Shown: positions 16,106-24,803, counted from the stretch's first letter. The stretch: DNA of 41,312 bases from Burkholderiales bacterium (GCA_020248785.1 JADCGX010000026.1:1-41312), one strand, 5' to 3'. The notes: generated by a model from the letters alone, not told the origin. Numbers and translations: made by a program.

Positions 16106-17050
16106 ATGAACGATCGCAGTACCCAGGAAGTCACTGTCTCCATCGCCGCAGTCGAGCGCGATATTGGCCTGTCGAAAGACACGCTGCGCGTGTGGGAGCG
16201 GCGCTACGGCTTCCCGCGGCCGGGCCGCGATGCCTTTGGCGAGCGCATCTATCCGCTGGACCAGGTCGACAAGCTGCGGGTGATCAAGCGGCTGATGGAC
16301 CAGGGACACCGCCCCGGCAAGATCATGGGCTACACCGCCGAGCAACTGCAAAAGATCGCTGAATCGTCCACCAGCGGCCCGAGCCGCGCGCTGGAAGCTG
16401 CCGAGCAGCACGAAGACCTGCAAAATCTGCTCGAGCTCGTCAAGCAGCACCGCATTGAGGAGCTGCGGCGGCAACTGTCGCAGTCGGTGCTGCGCGTGGG
16501 ACTGTCGCGCTTCGTGGTCGAGATCATTGCGCCGCTGAACGAAATGGTGGGCGACGCCTGGACTCGCGGCTACTTCGAGATCTTCGAGGAGCACCTGTAC
16601 ACCGAAAGCGTGCAGGTGATCCTGCGCAACGCCATCAACACGATCCCGCATCCGGCCACGCACCATCGCGGCCGGCCGCGCATTTTGCTGACCACATTCC
16701 CGCAGGAGCCGCACGGGCTCGGCATCCTCATGGCCGAGGCGCTGTTCTCGCTCGAAGGCGGGCACTGCATTTCGCTGGGCGTGCAGACGCCCATTTGGGA
16801 CATCGTCCTGGCCTCCACCACGCAAGATGCGGACATCGTCGCGCTCTCGTTCTCGGCCGCGCTGAACCCGAATCACGTCCTTGATGGCCTGACCGAGCTG
16901 CGCGCCAAGCTGCCGCGCGCCACCGAGGTGTGGGCCGGCGGCGGTTGCCCGGTCCTGCACCGTCGTCCACCCAAGGACATCCGCACGCTGCGCTCGCTGG
17001 ACGCGATCGCCGCCGCGCTCGAAGAGTGGCGCGTTGCGCATCCGCTGTAG
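16106..17050 (+). CDS. CarH/LitR-type B12-dependent MerR photoreceptor repressor
   Basis: A 314-residue regulator. Residues 12-80 form a MerR winged helix (AVERDIGLSKDTLRVWERRY). Residues 100-180 contain the helical bundle with W152-x9-E162-H163, the Wx9EH motif that caps adenosylcobalamin in CarH. The cobalamin-binding domain has E201-x-H203-x-x-G206 (EPHGLG), the ExHxxG lower-ligand motif. All photosensory key residues known for CarH are therefore present. In the dark such proteins bind DNA as tetramers, and light breaks the Co-C bond and releases them. The ORF is divergent to gpx and probably co-transcribed with DUF2256 and the cryptochrome gene. Confidence 0.88.
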   Translation: MNDRSTQEVTVSIAAVERDIGLSKDTLRVWERRYGFPRPGRDAFGERIYPLDQVDKLRVIKRLMDQGHRPGKIMGYTAEQLQKIAESSTSGPSRALEAAEQHEDLQNLLELVKQHRIEELRRQLSQSVLRVGLSRFVVEIIAPLNEMVGDAWTRGYFEIFEEHLYTESVQVILRNAINTIPHPATHHRGRPRILLTTFPQEPHGLGILMAEALFSLEGGHCISLGVQTPIWDIVLASTTQDADIVALSFSAALNPNHVLDGLTELRAKLPRATEVWAGGGCPVLHRRPPKDIRTLRSLDAIAAALEEWRVAHPL

Positions 17051-17083
17051 CTTCACGGCCCGGTCAACGCAGGGCCGACCGCG

Positions 17084-17326
17084 GTGGCGCCGGCCTCGCG
17101 CGCATCTGTTGCAACTCACGGTGCCGCGCTGCGTATCGAACGCTTCCTCCCCCTGATCCCGCGTGTCGCCTTGACCTTCAAGGGAAACAAGTCGTTCCTG
17201 CCGTCGAAGCCCTGTGCGGGCTGTGGCCACCCGATGGTCTGGCGCAAGGCCTGGGCGCGCTCCTGGGAAAGCGTGCGCTACTGCTCGGAGCGGTGCCGGC
17301 GCCAGGCAACGAAGGCGCCGCGGTGA
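17084..17326 (+). CDS. DUF2256 small zinc-ribbon-like protein
   Basis: A small protein whose conserved part is FLPSKPCAGCGHPMVWRKA followed by WARSWESVRYCSERCRR, with four cysteines in two CxxC/CxxxC pairs that probably bind zinc. This is the DUF2256 pattern, a common partner of cryptochrome/photolyase genes. GTG 17084 with AGGG nine bases upstream gives 80 residues; TTG 17171 would give the 51-residue size more usual for the family, so the start is uncertain. The stop overlaps the cryptochrome GTG start, implying translational coupling. The function is unknown. Confidence 0.8.
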   Translation: MAPASRASVATHGAALRIERFLPLIPRVALTFKGNKSFLPSKPCAGCGHPMVWRKAWARSWESVRYCSERCRRQATKAPR

Positions 17327-18873
17327 CCGTGCGCCGCCTGCGTCTCGTGCTCGGCGACCAACTGCAGCACGACTCGCCGCAGTTTGACGCGCTTGACCCT
17401 GCGCGCGATCGCATTGTGCTGATCGAGGCGCCGGGGGAAGCGACCCACGTGTGGAGCCACAAGGCGCGCATCGTCATCTTCCTGGCCGCGATGCGGCACT
17501 TCGCCAACGCGTTGGCCGCGCGCGGCCTGCCTTTTGTCTACGTGACGCTGGACGACCCGGCGTTCGCCGACATCCCGGGCCTGGTGGATCGACTGAAGCG
17601 CGTGATCGCGCGCGAGCGGGCCGAGGAACTGGTGATTGTCGAGCCTGGCGACTGGCGGCTGGAGCAGGCGCTGTTGGCGCTGCCGGCACAGCTGGACGTG
17701 CGACTCACGGTGCTGCCCGATCGCCACTTCATGTGCTCGCGCGAGGACTTCGCGCGCTGGGCGGGCGGCAAGCGCGAGTTGCGCATGGAGTTCTTCTACC
17801 GCCAGATGCGCAAGACGCATCGCGTCCTGCTCGACGGCGCGGGCGAGCCCGAAGGCGGCGCCTGGAACTACGACATGGAGAACCGCCGGGGCTTCCCCAA
17901 GGGCGGTCCGGGTGAGATCGCCGCAGCCGCGCGTTTTGCCCCTGATGCGGTGACGCGCGAGGTGATCGAGCTTGTCGAGGGACACTTTGCCCGCCATCCC
18001 GGCGAGTTGACGCACTTCGCCTGGCCCGTGACGCGGGCGCAGGCGCTCGAGGCCCTGCAACGCTTTGTCGACGCGCGGCTGGAGCACTTCGGCCGCTTTC
18101 AAGACGCGATGTGGACCGACACGCCGTTCGGCTGGCACGCGCTGCTGTCGTCGAGCATGAATCTGAAGCTGCTCGATCCACGGGAGGTGATCGCCGCGGC
18201 GCAGGCTGCGTACCTCCGGCGCAAGCTGCCTCTGGCGAGCGTGGAAGGCTTCATCCGCCAGGTGCTTGGCTGGCGCGAGTTCATCCGCGGTGTCTACTGG
18301 CAGTTCATGCCGACCATGGGCCGGGCCAATCACTACCAGCACAGGCGCCCGCTCCCCGCGTGGTATTGGACGGGCAAAACGCGCATGCACTGCATGCGCC
18401 AGTGCGTGGGCCAGACGCTGGCGCACGGCTATGCGCACCATATTCAGCGACTCATGATTACAGGCCAGTTCGCGCTGCTCGCCGAGATCGAGCCGCAGCA
18501 GGTGAGCGACTGGTATCTCGCCGTGTACGTGGACGCGGTAGAGTGGGTCGAGCTGCCCAACGTCGCCGGCATGGCGCTGCATGCCGACGGCGGCCGCTTC
18601 ACCAGCAAGCCGTACGTGGCCAGCGGGCAGTACATCAAGCGCATGAGCAACTACTGTACGGGCTGCGCCTATCGGCCGGAACTGCGCACCGGACCGCAGG
18701 CCTGTCCGATGACGGTGCTCTTCTGGCGTTTTCTTGACAAGCACGAGCGCGCGTTGTCGGCCAATCCGCGCACGATCATGATGGCCAAGAACGTCGGACG
18801 GCTGTCGGCCGAGGAGCGCGCCGCCATTCGCGCGCAGGCGCAGGCCATGATCGACAACCTCGATTCGCTGTGA
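17323..18873 (+). CDS. Iron-sulfur cryptochrome/(6-4) photolyase (PhrB/CryB family)
   Basis: A 516-residue FeS-BCP protein from GTG 17323, which overlaps the DUF2256 stop as GTGA. The N-terminal part VRRLRLVLGDQLQ starts the photolyase domain, and an FAD-binding helical domain follows. Cysteines C357, C445, C448 and C461 keep the exact spacing (88, 3, 13) recalled for the [4Fe-4S] ligands of Agrobacterium PhrB (350, 438, 441, 454). H372-H373 (GYAHHIQRLMI) fall at the position of PhrB His365-His366, important for (6-4) photoproduct repair. It should carry FAD and a lumazine-type antenna. A signalling role as in CryB cannot be excluded. Confidence 0.92.
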   Translation: MTVRRLRLVLGDQLQHDSPQFDALDPARDRIVLIEAPGEATHVWSHKARIVIFLAAMRHFANALAARGLPFVYVTLDDPAFADIPGLVDRLKRVIARERAEELVIVEPGDWRLEQALLALPAQLDVRLTVLPDRHFMCSREDFARWAGGKRELRMEFFYRQMRKTHRVLLDGAGEPEGGAWNYDMENRRGFPKGGPGEIAAAARFAPDAVTREVIELVEGHFARHPGELTHFAWPVTRAQALEALQRFVDARLEHFGRFQDAMWTDTPFGWHALLSSSMNLKLLDPREVIAAAQAAYLRRKLPLASVEGFIRQVLGWREFIRGVYWQFMPTMGRANHYQHRRPLPAWYWTGKTRMHCMRQCVGQTLAHGYAHHIQRLMITGQFALLAEIEPQQVSDWYLAVYVDAVEWVELPNVAGMALHADGGRFTSKPYVASGQYIKRMSNYCTGCAYRPELRTGPQACPMTVLFWRFLDKHERALSANPRTIMMAKNVGRLSAEERAAIRAQAQAMIDNLDSL

Positions 18874-18887
18874 GCACAGAGGCACGG

Positions 18888-19670
18888 ATGAAACTCGCAA
18901 GACGCGTCGCGGTGGTGACCGGGGCCGCGCAAGGCATTGGCGCCGCCTGCGCCAAGGCCCTGGCCGACGAAGGCGCGCACGTCGTGTTAGCGGATACCAA
19001 CGAGATCGGCGGCACGGCAGTGACGCGGCAGATCGCCGCGCGCGGCGGTATGGCGCTGTTCTGCAAGGTCAACGTGACCGACCGCGCCGAGGTCGATGCG
19101 CTGATGCGCTTTGCCTTCGAGCGCTTTGGCCGTCTCGACATCTGTATCAGCAACGCCGGCATCGTGCACGCAGCCGAGTTTGTCGACCTCGCTGAAGACG
19201 ACTTCGACCGCGTCCTGCGTGTCAACCTCAAGGGGCCGTTCCTGTGCGGCCAGGCCGCCGCCCGGCAGATGCTCGCGCAGGAACCGCAGCCCAGCGGCGC
19301 GCGCGGCGTGATCATCAACATGTCGAGCGTCAATGGCGTGCTCGCCATCGCCAATCAGGTGCCTTACACGGTCAGCAAGGGCGGGCTCAACCAGCTCACC
19401 AAGGTGATGGCGATCGGCCTGGCGCCGAAAGGCATCCGCGTGATGGGCATCGGTCCGGGCTCGATCGCCACCGAACTGCTCAAGACCGCGGTCCTGACCA
19501 ACGAGGCGGCCAAGCAGCGCATCCTGTCGCGCACGCCGCTCGGTCGCCTGGGCGAGCCCGAGGAGGTCGCGAAGATCGCGGTGTTCCTGGCGAGCGACGA
19601 TGCGTCGTACCTGACGGGAACCACCGTGTATCCCGACGGGGGCCGGCTCGGCTTGAACTACACCATGTAG
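18888..19670 (+). CDS. Short-chain dehydrogenase/reductase (glucose/3-oxoacyl type)
   Basis: A classical SDR of 260 residues: cofactor motif TGAAQGIG (G12, G16, G18), NAG at 89-91, S146/S147, Y160 and K164 in YTVSKGGLNQL, and the C-terminal YLTGTTVYPDGG. NAD(P)-dependent oxidation or reduction of an unknown alcohol or ketone. ATG 18888 has AGAGG five bases upstream. A GTG at 18870 overlapping the cryptochrome stop is an alternative. It is the last gene of the carH arm and may be light-induced with it. It is a different SDR type from the one in the lipid operon. Confidence 0.85.
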   Translation: MKLARRVAVVTGAAQGIGAACAKALADEGAHVVLADTNEIGGTAVTRQIAARGGMALFCKVNVTDRAEVDALMRFAFERFGRLDICISNAGIVHAAEFVDLAEDDFDRVLRVNLKGPFLCGQAAARQMLAQEPQPSGARGVIINMSSVNGVLAIANQVPYTVSKGGLNQLTKVMAIGLAPKGIRVMGIGPGSIATELLKTAVLTNEAAKQRILSRTPLGRLGEPEEVAKIAVFLASDDASYLTGTTVYPDGGRLGLNYTM

Positions 19671-19738
19671 CTGTTCCGCCGAGCCCTGCATCCGACGCGC
19701 GCCGCCTGCGGGTCGCTCCACAAGCCACTGCACAGCGC

Positions 19739-19758
19739 CGGCGTCCGCAAGGACGCCG
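19739..19758. terminator. Hairpin between convergent genes
   Basis: CGGCGTCC and GGACGCCG form an 8-bp perfect stem around a GCAA tetraloop, between the convergent SDR and FIST genes. It could serve both directions, but there is no T tract on either side. Confidence 0.5.
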
Positions 19759-19765
19759 AAGAGCG

Positions 19766-21004
19766 TCAATAAAAGACGGTGAGCACACCGGTGAACCCGT
19801 ACAGGTTCTGTGCTCCGATCTCGCCACTCGCATAGAACCCCACCAGGGGCACGTCACCGAGCTGCTGCTGGATGATCCGCAGTTCCTCGTGCTGCTCGCC
19901 GAAGAGGTGGCTGCCACGGCCCACGCAGGAGACGTACACGGCGCCCTTGGCCTCCACGGGCGCACCGCTGGACTCCTGTGCCTCGTGCAAGTGGTCGCGG
20001 ATCTCGGCGCAGATGCGAATGAGGTCCTTGCGCGCGGCGGACTCGTCGCGCGTGCAGAACGACACGCCCTGGCCGTCTTCGACCGGAGCGCCAACGGCGA
20101 CCACCCCCTTGCCCGGATCGATCGCCACCACCGGACGCACCATGTAGTCGGGACGCAGGCGGTCGGCGCGACGCCGTTCGTGGTACGCGCCCGCGGCCGC
20201 CGGCTCGAGCCCGACGAACAGCCCGCGCAGGCCGAGCGACCGCAACTGCTCGCGCACCTTGACGAAGTCCTCGTTGGCGGGCGGTCCCGCCGGCACGCGC
20301 GGCCGGATGCCTGTGTCCTCCAGCAGCACGTCGAAGGCTGGGCGGCCATCAAGTTCAAGGATGAAGTTGGCCGTGCTGCGCGTGATCGTGTGGCGCGTCG
20401 CGTGCACCAGCGGATGCACGCCCTGCGTGACGCGCGACACGAGCGGCACGTCGCTGGCGAAGACCACGCCGGACAGCCCGCCCGTGAGCACGCGATCGGC
20501 AACCTGATGCGTGGTGCCGCGTCCGCTGGACAGGCCGCCGAACAGATAGCCGCTCGTCACCTTGTCGGCCATGTCGACGATCAGTTCGGACAGGTCCGGC
20601 GTCTGTGGATCGGCGTGCACCAGCGCCGCGAAGGCCGCCTCGGCGCCGCTGTCGGTGCGCATGCCGCGCGTGGGCGGGCGCTGGGTGCCCGAGAACACGT
20701 TGAAGCTGCCGGCGGCAAATTGACCGAGCATCACGGCGAGCGCCGGTTCGTCCGTGTACTCGGTCGCGGCGGCGGCAATGCCCACGCCGGTCGTGCCGAC
20801 CCAGTTCGGGATCCCGGTACGCGACTTCAGCAGTGTGAGGATCTGCTCGGTGTGCGGCGCCAGCGGCTCGGTCAGGTACACGAAGCCCAGGTTGGGCTGG
20901 CGGCCGTAGCGCTCGTCCCCGGCAAAGCGCGACAGCAGCAGCAGGCACTCTTCTGTGGCAGTGGACCAGTCCGTGTGGCTTGCGTGCGCGCTGCGAAATC
21001 GCAT
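19766..21004 (-). CDS. FIST domain sensory protein
   Basis: A 412-residue protein with FIST N and C domains. The N part carries GTTGVGIAAA, the central part YLFGGLSSGRG, and the C-terminus VPLVGFYASGEIG and LYGFTGVLTVF, the signature end of the FIST C domain. FIST domains are thought to bind small ligands such as amino acids in signal transduction. No output domain is attached. ATG 21004 is chosen over GTG 21007. It begins 4 bases after the PhaM-like stop, so it is co-expressed with PhaM and the FAH-family protein. The biological role is not established. Confidence 0.88.
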   Translation of the reverse strand: MRFRSAHASHTDWSTATEECLLLLSRFAGDERYGRQPNLGFVYLTEPLAPHTEQILTLLKSRTGIPNWVGTTGVGIAAAATEYTDEPALAVMLGQFAAGSFNVFSGTQRPPTRGMRTDSGAEAAFAALVHADPQTPDLSELIVDMADKVTSGYLFGGLSSGRGTTHQVADRVLTGGLSGVVFASDVPLVSRVTQGVHPLVHATRHTITRSTANFILELDGRPAFDVLLEDTGIRPRVPAGPPANEDFVKVREQLRSLGLRGLFVGLEPAAAGAYHERRRADRLRPDYMVRPVVAIDPGKGVVAVGAPVEDGQGVSFCTRDESAARKDLIRICAEIRDHLHEAQESSGAPVEAKGAVYVSCVGRGSHLFGEQHEELRIIQQQLGDVPLVGFYASGEIGAQNLYGFTGVLTVFY

Positions 21005-21008
21005 CACG

Positions 21009-21755
21009 TCAGTCGGTGGACGACGCGGCCTTGCGCCGCGCCCTCTTGGCTGTGTTGACCGGCGCCTTGCGGGTCGCGGGCTTGGCCGGATTGCTCGTTG
21101 GCGGGACAGCCGCCGCGGCCACGCGGGCGAACTGATCCTGCAACGCGCCCCACCAGGCGGCCGCGTTGATCGGCATCGCGCCCAGCGTGGGGGCCTTGTC
21201 CGCCGCGGATTTGGCGAGCTTGCCCTGGCGCGCAGTGGCGGACCTGCGCGCTCGCTTGGGCTCCGGCTCGGGTGTTGGCACTTGCGGCATTACCGTGCGC
21301 TCGCGGTGTGGCGGCCAACTCGTGTCGCCGCCGGCCATCGCGTCCGCGAAGGCGGCGTAGGGCACAGGGGCCTTCGGCTCGCCGCTGCCGCCGCGTGTGT
21401 TCATCGTTGCCAGCACGTTGCCGCTGAAGGTCTTGAGCGTGGCGATCGTGTTGCGCTGGACTTCCAGCGTCTGGATCGTCGTGCGCAGCATGGTGGCGTT
21501 CAGGTTGAGCCACTGCTCCACGGCGCGCAGGTCGGTGATGCGCTTGTCCATCTCGCCGATGTCGAGCGTGGGCGTGATCATCGAGGGCAGCGCCTGCGGC
21601 AGGCCCTGCGCAAACTGTGCGATGCCGCTGGTGGTCGGAATCTGCGGCAAGCCGGTCATGCCCCACACTTTGCGCATCATCTCCATGCCGTCGGTCATGG
21701 TGCTCGCCATGCCCGCCAGTGGATTGGCCTTCTTGTCGCCTTGCTTCGCGCTCAT
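21009..21755 (-). CDS. phaM: PhaM-like polyhydroxyalkanoate granule regulatory protein
   Basis: A 248-residue protein. The core ITPTLDIGEMDKRITDLRAV, then EQWLNLNATMLRTTIQTLEV, resembles PhaM of Ralstonia eutropha, from memory. The C-terminus is basic, with histone-like KPATRKAPVNTAKRARRKAA, suited to DNA contact. In R. eutropha PhaM activates PHB synthase and tethers granules to the nucleoid. ATG 21755 has a perfect AGGAGG in front and overlaps the FAH stop as ATGA. Its presence predicts that this organism makes polyhydroxybutyrate, although no phaC or phaZ is in the window. Confidence 0.8.
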   Translation of the reverse strand: MSAKQGDKKANPLAGMASTMTDGMEMMRKVWGMTGLPQIPTTSGIAQFAQGLPQALPSMITPTLDIGEMDKRITDLRAVEQWLNLNATMLRTTIQTLEVQRNTIATLKTFSGNVLATMNTRGGSGEPKAPVPYAAFADAMAGGDTSWPPHRERTVMPQVPTPEPEPKRARRSATARQGKLAKSAADKAPTLGAMPINAAAWWGALQDQFARVAAAAVPPTSNPAKPATRKAPVNTAKRARRKAASSTD

Positions 21756-22756
21756 TTGCTCCTCCTGGATGCTTCTGGTGGCGCGGCCACAGTCTGGTCG
21801 ATCGCACCGAACACGGACTGGCCGGTGGCGTCGAACATCTCGATCTTCACGCGGTCGCCGTACTTCATGAACGGCGTGGCGGGCTTGCCCTCGGCGATCA
21901 TCTCCAATGCGCGCTGCTCGGCGATGCACGAGTAGCCGCGGCTCGCGTCCTTGTTGCTCACGGTGCCCGAGCCGATGATGCTGCCCGCTTTCAGGTTGCG
22001 CGTCTTCGCCACGTGGGCGATAAGCCGCGGGAAGTCGAACACCATGTCGGTGCCCGCATGGGCGTGTCCCACGCGCTTGCCGTTCCAGTGCACGATCAGC
22101 GGCAGTTGCACCTTGTGGCCGTCCCAGGCGCTGCCGAGTTCATCCGGCGTCACCGCCACCGGCGAAAAGGCAGTGGCCGGCTTGCTCTGAAAGAATCCAA
22201 AGCCCTTGGCGAGCTCGGCCGGGATCAGATTGCGCAGGCTCACGTCGTTCACCAGCATCAGCAGGCGGATGTGCTGGCCAGCGGACGCTGCGGTCGTGCC
22301 CATGGGCACGTCGTCAGTCACGACCGCGACCTCGCCCTCGAAGTCGATGCCCCATGCCTCGTCGGCGCACGTGATGTCGTCGTGCGGCCCGAGCAGATCG
22401 TCCGAGCCGCCCTGGTACATCAGCGGATCGGTCCAAAAAGTCTCGGGCATGTCGGCGCCGCGCGCCTTGCGCACCAGTTCGACGTGGTTGACGTAGGCCG
22501 AGCCGTCGGCCCATTGGTACGCCCGCGGCAGCGGCGCCATGCACTGCCCGGGGTCGAACGGGAAGGCATGCCGCGCCCGACCCTCGGTGAGCGTCTGGTA
22601 CAGGTCGTTCAACTGCGGGCCGATGAAGTTCCAGTCATCCAGCGCCTGTTGCATGCGGCTGGCGATATGGCTGGCGTGGTGGGCGAGCGAGAGGTCGCGC
22701 GAAACGACGATCAGCTGACCGTCGCGGGACCCGTCGCGCAGTGAGGCAAGTTTCAT
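21752..22756 (-). CDS. Fumarylacetoacetate hydrolase family protein
   Basis: A metal-dependent C-C bond hydrolase or isomerase of 334 residues. Family marks include WGIDFEGEVAVV, with the acidic metal-binding pair, NDVSLRNLIP, GHAHAGTDMVFDFPRL, GSIIGSGTVSN and YGDRVKIEMFD near the end. Family members act in tyrosine or homoprotocatechuate breakdown. The longer N-terminal region MKLASLRDGSRDGQLIVVS fits the FAH-like branch more than short FAHD1 enzymes. The start is ATG 22756; longer upstream frames are unsupported. It is the first gene of a run with phaM and FIST. The substrate is not determinable here. Confidence 0.88.
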   Translation of the reverse strand: MKLASLRDGSRDGQLIVVSRDLSLAHHASHIASRMQQALDDWNFIGPQLNDLYQTLTEGRARHAFPFDPGQCMAPLPRAYQWADGSAYVNHVELVRKARGADMPETFWTDPLMYQGGSDDLLGPHDDITCADEAWGIDFEGEVAVVTDDVPMGTTAASAGQHIRLLMLVNDVSLRNLIPAELAKGFGFFQSKPATAFSPVAVTPDELGSAWDGHKVQLPLIVHWNGKRVGHAHAGTDMVFDFPRLIAHVAKTRNLKAGSIIGSGTVSNKDASRGYSCIAEQRALEMIAEGKPATPFMKYGDRVKIEMFDATGQSVFGAIDQTVAAPPEASRRSK

Positions 22757-22984
22757 TCGTATATTGTCGGAGTTCGAGTGTCGCGTTGCTTCATGCTCCG
22801 GCCGGGGCCGTGCATCGTCCGGGATGTTAGTCCTGCAGGCGCGGTTTTGATCGCGGCGAGGCGCCAACGCAGCGCAGGCAGCATGCCGGTCAACGGTGAC
22901 GCGTTGCCGCGCGTCACATGCGTCACGTTCGTACCGACCAACGCGAGGGCGCAAGACCGCCCTTTATCGACGTCTTTTCTGCTC

Positions 22985-24061
22985 ATGAGCACCGCCGCCC
23001 TGTTCGCCTTTCGCCTGCCGCGCCTGCGCGGCCGGGTGCTGGCGGTACTGCTCGCCTCCGTGTTCCTGCACCTGGCGCTGCTGCACTGGGCGCAACGCGG
23101 GCTGGACTTCGATCTGCCGCCACCGCCGACCAGCGTCACCGTCGAGCTCTTCACGCTGCCCGCCCCCGTCGCCGTTGGCCGCACGCCCCAACAGCGACCG
23201 CCAGCGCCGCCGCCGCGCGCGATCAGCACGCCGCCGCCGGTGAGTGTGGATACGCCGCCTGCGTCGCCTCCTGTGATCGAAACCGCGCCGCCCGAGCCGC
23301 TGCCGGTCCCCGCGACGCCGCAAGACGACGCTGCGGCGCCCGCGCCGGCGGTGCCTGTGGTGCCCGAGACCGCGCGCGGCGAGTCCGCGCTCGAAGCAAC
23401 GATCGTGACCTTTCCGCGCTTTGGCCGCTTTGTCAGCGACACGGGCGCCGGCTCGGGCCTGGCGCGCCTGCTTGGCACCACCGTGATCGAGTGGCGGGTC
23501 GACACCGAACGCTATACCGCCAGTTCGGTCACGGCCGATGACGCCGGCAATGTGTTCCTGCGGCTCACCAGCGAAGGCCGGGTCGAACCCGCCTTCGGCA
23601 TCGCGCCGGAACGCTACGTGGAAAAGCGCATCACGCGGGCGCCGGTCGCGACCAACTTTCAGTGGGATGCCGGGAAGGTCACCTTCAGCGGCAACAACAG
23701 GGAAGTCGCATTGCGACCCGGCGTGCAGGACCAGCTGTCGTTCCTGGCGCAGCTGGCGTTGATCGCCCAGGCGTTTCCGGATCGACTCCAACCGGGCATG
23801 TCGGTCGCTCTGGAAGTGGCGAGCGCGCGCGACGTGCGCGTGTACGACCTGCGCGTCGTTGGCTGGGAGGTGACCCGCACGCAGCTCGGTCTGGTGGATA
23901 CGCTCAAGCTGGAACGCGCACTGCCAGAGGGCGCGAAGGACCCGCGCATCGAGCTGTGGCTGGCGCCAACTTTGCACTGGCTGCCGGCGCGTACGCGCAC
24001 CATTTTGAGCAACGAGCAGACGATCGAAACTGTGCTGAAGGAGGTCGTGATTGAGCAGTGA
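22985..24061 (+). CDS. DUF3108 domain protein 1
   Basis: A 358-residue protein with one N-terminal transmembrane segment (about residues 15-32, AVLLASVFLHLALLHW) and a Pro/Ala-rich linker to about residue 130. A DUF3108 domain follows, with patterns VIEWRVDTERYTASSVT, GRVEPAFGIAPERYVEKRI and ELWLAPTLHWLPARTR. The TonB-like layout (anchor, proline-rich spacer, periplasmic domain) suggests it spans the periplasm. The start ATG 22985 is chosen because the signal/anchor begins there. The function is unknown. It is followed by a second DUF3108 gene overlapping by 11 bases. Confidence 0.82.
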   Translation: MSTAALFAFRLPRLRGRVLAVLLASVFLHLALLHWAQRGLDFDLPPPPTSVTVELFTLPAPVAVGRTPQQRPPAPPPRAISTPPPVSVDTPPASPPVIETAPPEPLPVPATPQDDAAAPAPAVPVVPETARGESALEATIVTFPRFGRFVSDTGAGSGLARLLGTTVIEWRVDTERYTASSVTADDAGNVFLRLTSEGRVEPAFGIAPERYVEKRITRAPVATNFQWDAGKVTFSGNNREVALRPGVQDQLSFLAQLALIAQAFPDRLQPGMSVALEVASARDVRVYDLRVVGWEVTRTQLGLVDTLKLERALPEGAKDPRIELWLAPTLHWLPARTRTILSNEQTIETVLKEVVIEQ

Positions 24062-24803
24062 GGAGCCTCGCCGAGGCGGGCGCTTGCTTGGTGCGGTGCC
24101 GCTGCTGCTCGCCTGCGCCATGGCCGTCGCGCAGCCAGCGGATCAAGCGGTGGCCAAGGGTGCGTGCCCGGCTCAGCAGCCGTGGCCGCCAAGGATTACG
24201 CTGGAGTACACCGTGGTCGCCAGCCGCAGCGGCCTGACGCTGGACGGCGAAACCACATTGCAGTTTCGTAGCGATGGCGCTGACTACGCGCTGAGTTCTT
24301 CGACGCGCTCGCTCCTGTACGGCATGCGCCAGGATTCGCGCGGTACCGTGCAGGGCCGCGCGCTGCGGCCAAGCGAGTACACCGAGCAAAGACAGGGCCG
24401 CGCGTCGACCACGACGACCCTCGACTGGTCCGCGGGCACCGTGCGCTTCAGCGCAGCAGCAGATGCACCGGGCACCATCGCGCCTCTGATGCAGGACCGG
24501 CTCAGCGTGCTGCTGCAGCTGAGTGAGCGTGCGCAGCACCAGCGCGATGGCGACGTGGTGCTGCCGGTGGCCGGTGTTCGCAGCATCGCTTCCTACCGCT
24601 TCGAGCGCCACGGGACCGAACGCGTATCGGTGCCCGCCGGCAGCTTCGATACCGTGCGCTTAGTCAGGCGCGACACCAAGCGCGATGAAGCGCTCGAGCT
24701 GTGGCTTGCCCCCGCCAACTGTTGGCTGCCGGTGAAGATGCGCTTCACCGATGATCGGGGCTTGATCGTCGAGAACCAACTGCGCAGCGCGTCGTTCGAG
24801 TAG
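24051..24803 (+). CDS. DUF3108 domain protein 2
   Basis: A 250-residue exported protein. It begins at TTG 24051, strongly supported by AGGAGG (24039-24044) six bases upstream, although TTG is rare. A signal peptide covers LLGAVPLLLACAMAVAQPA. The DUF3108 body carries ITLEYTVVASRSGLTLDGET, ALRPSEYTEQRQGRAST and ELWLAPANCWLPVKMRFTD. The last block parallels ELWLAPTLHWLPARTR of the gene before it, so the two are paralogues. Overlap of 11 bases with the upstream gene implies coupling. Possibly both contact the same envelope partner. Confidence 0.82.
   Translation: MSSEEPRRGGRLLGAVPLLLACAMAVAQPADQAVAKGACPAQQPWPPRITLEYTVVASRSGLTLDGETTLQFRSDGADYALSSSTRSLLYGMRQDSRGTVQGRALRPSEYTEQRQGRASTTTTLDWSAGTVRFSAAADAPGTIAPLMQDRLSVLLQLSERAQHQRDGDVVLPVAGVRSIASYRFERHGTERVSVPAGSFDTVRLVRRDTKRDEALELWLAPANCWLPVKMRFTDDRGLIVENQLRSASFE

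Noticed and set aside
17278..18900. Minus-strand open frame of 540 codons opposite the cryptochrome gene
   Set aside because: Shadow frame; FeS cysteines and the His-His pair lie on the plus strand.
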